Assembly: GCF_026262505.1 (NCBI RefSeq)
Contig: NC_067208.1
Location: forward strand, 2,790,001-2,854,000
Length of the DNA stretch: 64,000 bases
Direction of reading: 5' to 3'
DNA from: Trichomonas vaginalis G3
Taxonomy: Eukaryota > Parabasalia > Trichomonadida > Trichomonadidae
Part shown: positions 60,226-64,000 of the stretch, in pieces
How positions within the stretch are numbered: position 1 is the stretch's first letter
Layout of the letters: the number at the start of each line of letters is the position of its first letter
The notes under the pieces: generated by a model
The model's input: the letters and a program-made list of their open reading frames with translations, nothing else
Databases searched by the model: none
Told to the model about the DNA's origin: nothing
Translations under genes and position numbers: made by a program

Positions 60226-61763
60226 TCATCTAATCTTATTATTGGGATGCCTGACGCACTGAATGGCAAAGCAACAATCCCTCATAAATCCAATAAGTGG
60301 CTTTGGTACATTTTCAGTTGCTAGTTCAATAGGTCCTTTAACAGACAATTTGTATGTTATTGGAGCAGTAGATGTTTGACCTTGCTGGAAGCAAAAGTCC
60401 ACTTCTGTTGGAAAACCACATAAGAAATGTGTGTTGTCATAGCTATCCCATTTATGTTCCACACTACCATCATCCACCAATGACCTCATAACATCTTCAT
60501 TAAATCCTATCATATCATTGTTTGTATTGCAAGCGTTCGCAACCATTTCATAAAATACAGGTCCATATGATTTTTCAGGTTCTGCAGGCATATTTCCATA
60601 AGCTCCCATGGAAAGCTGAAGATATTTAAACTTAGGGTTCTCAAAATTAACATAATAGTTGTCTTTCTTTCTAAATAGTGCCCAAATACTTTTAACATTA
60701 ATAGGCGTATAAGCTGCTGTAAATGTTGCACTTGAACTATCTGTATTCTTTGAGAATGAACCGTCCATAGGAATCCAATCCATAACTTTAACAGGAAAAC
60801 ATAAAGCCTCGTTTGTATAATGTTCTACAAGTTCTGTATAAATGTTAGGGTCTAAAGAGAATGACTTTGGATGAATGAAACATTCATTAAAATCCATCTT
60901 TGTTCGAAATAGTTGCTGGGTTACAGTTGTAATAGTAACTGTTCCATTAGCTTCTACTGCCTTCGTTATCATAGTGAATGGTTCATTCCATGGAAACAAA
61001 TTTATTTGTCGGTGGATTTGAATCTGAAGCAAATGCAACTTTAAGAGTTGGATGAAAAAGCAATGATATCATTTACAGATATAGATGTGCATTGTAAGGC
61101 GTCGCTACTGAACTTTACTTTAAGCTGAATGTTTCCTGCAAAAGCTGGAATAAATCGAATAGCTTCTAATGGAAGGAATCTTCTAACAGGAATTCTTAAA
61201 CGAAGCTTAAAATCAAATGATTTTCCTGCTGTAATTGGACCACTAACAATTTGTCCTGTTCTGCATGTTCCCGAATGACTCCATACATCTTCATGTCGAG
61301 TCTTTGAGAAAACATCTACTTTCTTTATTTGTTCGGTAGTTTGTGAGTTTGAAGTTATATATGCTTCTTCTCTTGCGTTGTCTTGAGAATATACGATACG
61401 ACCATTTGCAAGGATTTGATATCCAGCAACTGCATAGAAAGCGTCATCGAAACCAATCCAAAATCCTGGTGGGTTTGTTTTATTGGAACCTGAACCAATT
61501 TCTTTATCTACAATAAATTGACCTTCCATTTTATACGTAATGAATGTATTGTAAAGGTCCAACATATTTTCACCAGGAGGTGAGAGATTGAATGTTACCC
61601 ATGTGTTATCTTTAGCAGTTCCAGGTTGTGATGGAATCTTTGCGTCAGAATATTTTCTATTAGTGTCACCAATTTGAACTGCATTGTCTATGATATCGAA
61701 ATATGAGCGAATCTGATGAATATGCTCTGCTGGAGTAAATTCGTTTAACTGTTCGTTCTGCAT
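60226..61763 (-). CDS. element 2: major capsid protein region
   Basis: It shares the block RLRIPVRRF and IRFIPAFAGNIQLKV with the capsid region of element 1. The part nearest the start reads NTWVTFNLSPPGENMLDLYN and GFWIGFDDAFYAVAGYQIL, typical strands of double jelly-roll capsids. Length (~510 codons in all) suits the family. It reads leftward together with the small genes around it. The region does not look fully intact. Confidence 0.7.
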
Positions 61764-61791
61764 GTATTTACTTCAGGATAAAAATATCTAT

Positions 61792-62226
61792 TTACTTCAT
61801 TATTCTCACTCTTCTTCTTGGCATTCGTGGTGGAAGTTGTTTCTTGACATTTTCAATGAACTGTACATTCTCTTTTGTCTCAACTTCTTTCACTGGCGGG
61901 TCAGGGTTCTTTGACTCGGTTTGTTTTTCAATGAAATTCACGAACTTTGCAATAAGCTCTTGGTTCGTTATTGAAAGTACATCTGGCTTCTTTTCTTCTG
62001 GTTCTATTGACTTTTCAGTTTGAACAGAAGGTTTTATATGGGCTTCGTGGACTTCACCCTTGCCATACACCTTAATGTTGTCGCTTTCTGCATTCGCTAA
62101 TGGAACCTTTCTTTTTCTTACGTATATTTTACCATCTTTACTCTGACTTACGTAATAGAAAGGATGTTGTATTCCTCTTGCGTCATTTAATATAATAGAC
62201 TCTCGCTCTGATTTTGACAAGCTCAT
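61792..62226 (-). CDS. element 2: 144-residue protein with the shared SxRK motif
   Basis: MSLSKSERESIILNDARGIQ, then HPFYYVSQSKDGKIYVRKRK, match the element 1 protein at 50832-51392 and the small protein at 59419. A Glu/Lys/Pro-rich middle and a very basic end (PPRMPRRRVRIMK) follow. It lies just before the capsid region, 28 bases away. A DNA-binding core protein is one possibility. Confidence 0.65.
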   Translation of the reverse strand: MSLSKSERESIILNDARGIQHPFYYVSQSKDGKIYVRKRKVPLANAESDNIKVYGKGEVHEAHIKPSVQTEKSIEPEEKKPDVLSITNQELIAKFVNFIEKQTESKNPDPPVKEVETKENVQFIENVKKQLPPRMPRRRVRIMK

Positions 62227-62271
62227 TTTACATCGGTTAAAGTTTTAATTTTGTTTTTTATCTGCAGTCAA

Positions 62272-62532
62272 ATGACTCAGACAAGCCCTACGGACAAGAC
62301 CCAAGGGGTCATAGATGTTGAAGCATTGAAGAAAGAAATTCGCGAGCAAATTTTATCCGAACTGAAGGAACAAAAACAAGAACAAAAGCCAGAGAGACCA
62401 AAGAGAAAACTTAGTGAAAAACAACTAGCTGCATTAGCTGCTGGAAGACAAAAGAACCCACGTTTGCTGGCGAAGAAAGCTAGAGAAGAAGCTGAAGCAA
62501 AAGCTAAAGAAGCTGAAGTGAAGAAAGAGTAA
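62272..62532 (+). CDS. element 2: 86-residue basic helical protein
   Basis: The ATG at 62272 (MTQTSPTDKTQGVIDVEALK) is chosen; the codons before it have no ATG. The rest is Lys/Ala/Glu-rich helix (LSEKQLAALAAGRQKNPRLL, KKAREEAEAKAKEAEVKKE). It is divergent from the 61792-62226 gene. DNA condensation or scaffolding are possible roles, without proof. Confidence 0.6.
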   Translation: MTQTSPTDKTQGVIDVEALKKEIREQILSELKEQKQEQKPERPKRKLSEKQLAALAAGRQKNPRLLAKKAREEAEAKAKEAEVKKE

Positions 62533-62556
62533 ATGGTTTATTTTTATCCGAATTAA

Positions 62557-63414
62557 ATGTATAGACAAATACCTTTATCTGTTGCGTTCAGTAGTGAAAA
62601 CCCTGACGTCAAAATAAAGGGGAACAGAGTAACGTTTAAGTTTCCAACAGACTGGATTGTGAACATAAATGAAGAGAAGTACATTGGCATAACATCTATG
62701 TATATAACACGTGCTTTCAGAAAGGTTGACTTTATACTTCAAGTCGAGATAGAAAATGACGAACAGTCTTTAAGCGCCCAAAACATTCACATATACAAAT
62801 ACTTTAAAGACGATACAACTTTACAAGAATGTATGATTTCATTTAATGAGATGTTCGAGAAAAAGTTCAACATTGAAGTACAAACTTTACAGCCTTTACG
62901 TGAGTTTCTTGCACAACTGAAAGAAGAAGGTAGTCAGCCACAACTTATAGACTTTCATTATGAATTTAATGAAAATGAAGATGGAACTCATGACTGTCAA
63001 TTCATTGTATTCTCGCCATTCAATGAAGTAGCTAAAAAGAAAAAAAATCCATTACGTATAAGATTTCAAATCTCTGAATCCAATGAAGACTTCAAGAATG
63101 TTTTCAATTATGATGCAATGCTTCCGAGGAAAAATGAATTTTCAAAGATTGTAACACCTGGCATTTGGGATAGAAAGCAAGCAATACTTTACTCTAATAT
63201 AGCCAAAGGAGTTGAAAATGAGTTCATTGGTCATACAAGAACTTCACCACTTCCTAACCCTAAATACTATAAATTAACTGGCTTCAATCGTGAGTTTTGG
63301 ATAGACATGTTCTCCACTCATGACCATAACTGCCCAGTGTTCTTACCTCCAGACCATAAGGACTGTCTCTACATTGAAGCACAACTCTTAAACTCTACCA
63401 TCGCAGTATTGTAA
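62557..63414 (+). CDS. element 2: penton-like minor capsid candidate
   Basis: It encodes 285 residues, counterpart of the 286-residue element 1 protein at 49210-50070. FKFPTDWIVNINEEKYIG opens the alignment, and FSTHDHNCPVFLPPDHKDCL closes it. It is beta-rich with no enzyme motif. The pairing across two elements that differ elsewhere argues for a structural role; the exact identity is unproved. Confidence 0.55.
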   Translation: MYRQIPLSVAFSSENPDVKIKGNRVTFKFPTDWIVNINEEKYIGITSMYITRAFRKVDFILQVEIENDEQSLSAQNIHIYKYFKDDTTLQECMISFNEMFEKKFNIEVQTLQPLREFLAQLKEEGSQPQLIDFHYEFNENEDGTHDCQFIVFSPFNEVAKKKKNPLRIRFQISESNEDFKNVFNYDAMLPRKNEFSKIVTPGIWDRKQAILYSNIAKGVENEFIGHTRTSPLPNPKYYKLTGFNREFWIDMFSTHDHNCPVFLPPDHKDCLYIEAQLLNSTIAVL

Positions 63415-63419
63415 AATCT

Positions 63420-63536
63420 ACGCTACTTTTATTTTTATCACGAATGACCTCATTGCTGACAAAAATAAATGACCTCATTCATGACCTCATTGCTGACAAA
63501 AATAAGCCGCTAGCGGCAAGGGCGAAGCCCATGACC
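63420..63536. repeat. short repeats between convergent genes
   Basis: ATGACCTCATTGCTGACAAAA occurs twice with part copies between, followed by the palindrome GCCGCTAGCGGC and ATGACCTCA again. It may act in transcript ending, since it lies between the ends of two convergent genes. Confidence 0.65.
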
Positions 63537-64000
63537 TCAGAACTTCAACTTACGAATAAAGCTTGTTTTAGTCGTTATTGAGAAGTTAAACTTTTCAGCA
63601 AAGCAAGGACTAGAAGACTTACATAAGTCAAATCCAATCTCTTGACCGTCATAAAGTGCTTTATATAACTTCATAACACTGAACTCAGAGTCTTTGTCAA
63701 ATTTTCCTTGCGGAACCATTAAACCTTTATCTTCATCATAGAAACACTGAACAGAGTCAGGAAACATTTCATTAGCGGTTAAAGCAATAACATCTTGCTT
63801 CACGCCTTTCATTCTGCAGTGAAATGCAACTTCATTTAAATCGTTAGTGAGTAAGTCTATGTAAGTCTTCTTTCCACAAAATATTGACTTGTATGCTAAA
63901 CTTTGTTTTCCAGGTGTTATTTCGGCAAAGTCACTATGAAACTGACCAAGGTTTTTACCAATGAGAACTCTTCCATAACGTTTCTCAAACTCTTCAGCTA
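63537..64000 (-). CDS. element 2: protein-primed DNA polymerase B, C-terminal part (runs off window)
   Basis: The frame is open from the window edge to the stop at 63537, about 154 codons. It reads RYGRVLIGKNLGQFHSDFAE, YKSIFCGKKTYIDLLTND and FHCRMKGVKQDVIALTANEM. The KTY motif with the following KGV region is what is expected near the end of protein-primed family B polymerases (thumb region), as in Polintons. The polymerase copies linear genomes from a terminal-protein primer. Upstream exonuclease and palm motifs would lie beyond 64000, so identity rests on this segment. Confidence 0.65.
   Translation of the reverse strand, partial: AEEFEKRYGRVLIGKNLGQFHSDFAEITPGKQSLAYKSIFCGKKTYIDLLTNDLNEVAFHCRMKGVKQDVIALTANEMFPDSVQCFYDEDKGLMVPQGKFDKDSEFSVMKLYKALYDGQEIGFDLCKSSSPCFAEKFNFSITTKTSFIRKLKF

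Larger units (their letters stand above)
58575..64000. mobile_element. element 2: second Polinton/Maverick, left part
   Basis: It starts inside the USP domain of the host gene and runs off the window. Visible parts are a terminal hairpin, subterminal direct repeats, capsid region, penton-like protein, several small virion-type proteins and the C-terminal part of a protein-primed DNA polymerase B. The terminal sequence differs from that of element 1, so it is another family, yet it shares several proteins and the palindromic cassette. The right terminus, integrase, ATPase and protease would lie outside. Age cannot be judged without the other terminus. The visible part has perhaps one break. 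Confidence 0.8.

Overview
The window looks like a stretch of a trichomonad nuclear genome, most likely Trichomonas vaginalis or a close relative. This rests on several things visible here: very AT-rich, apparently intron-free DNA; TCA(C/T)T(T/A) initiator motifs a few bases before ATG codons; a BspA-type leucine-rich-repeat remnant; a family of glycine-rich surface-type genes; and two large Polinton/Maverick-like elements. No species-level proof is possible from the sequence alone.

Positions 1-11.4 kb hold a head-to-tail array on the minus strand of eight near-complete copies and several relics of one glycine-rich gene. Two subtypes mostly alternate and have swapped blocks by gene conversion. 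Every copy lacks an in-frame ATG. Positions 11.8-13.4 kb hold two further start-less surface-protein remnants, BspA-like LRR and parallel beta-helix. Positions 13.7-15.6 kb encode an M1 aminopeptidase. Positions 16-33 kb are gene-poor. They hold three members of a small unknown family (one split by a 366-bp insertion with a 10-bp target duplication), a kinase remnant, a possible VPS9-domain protein, a small helical protein and two MITE-like or TIR-bearing elements.

Positions 33,311-56,825 are a complete-looking 23.5-kb Polinton-like element (element 1), with perfect 73-bp terminal inverted repeats preceded by poly-A/T tracts. It carries capsid genes, a packaging ATPase, an rve integrase, an SF3 (D5/DUF5906-like) helicase, a penton-like protein, an HNH endonuclease, several KilA-N/Bro-type genes and a phage tail-collar-like protein. 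No protein-primed polymerase B is visible. About 3 kb of its right side is an array built from pieces of its own KilA-N gene plus a short iteron. A palindromic cassette (core GAGGTGAGATCTCACCTC) recurs at gene boundaries and at both ends.

A host gene follows at 56,966, fusing a DDE transposase-like domain to a ubiquitin-specific-protease domain. It is cut by a second, different Polinton (element 2, 58,575 to beyond the window). Element 2 shows capsid and penton-like genes, small accessory proteins and, at the right edge, what looks like the C-terminal part of a protein-primed DNA polymerase. The two elements share several protein families and the palindromic cassette but differ in their replication genes. 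Both are treated here as integrated virus-like relics: element 1 looks close to whole with perhaps two or three breaks, and the visible part of element 2 has perhaps one.
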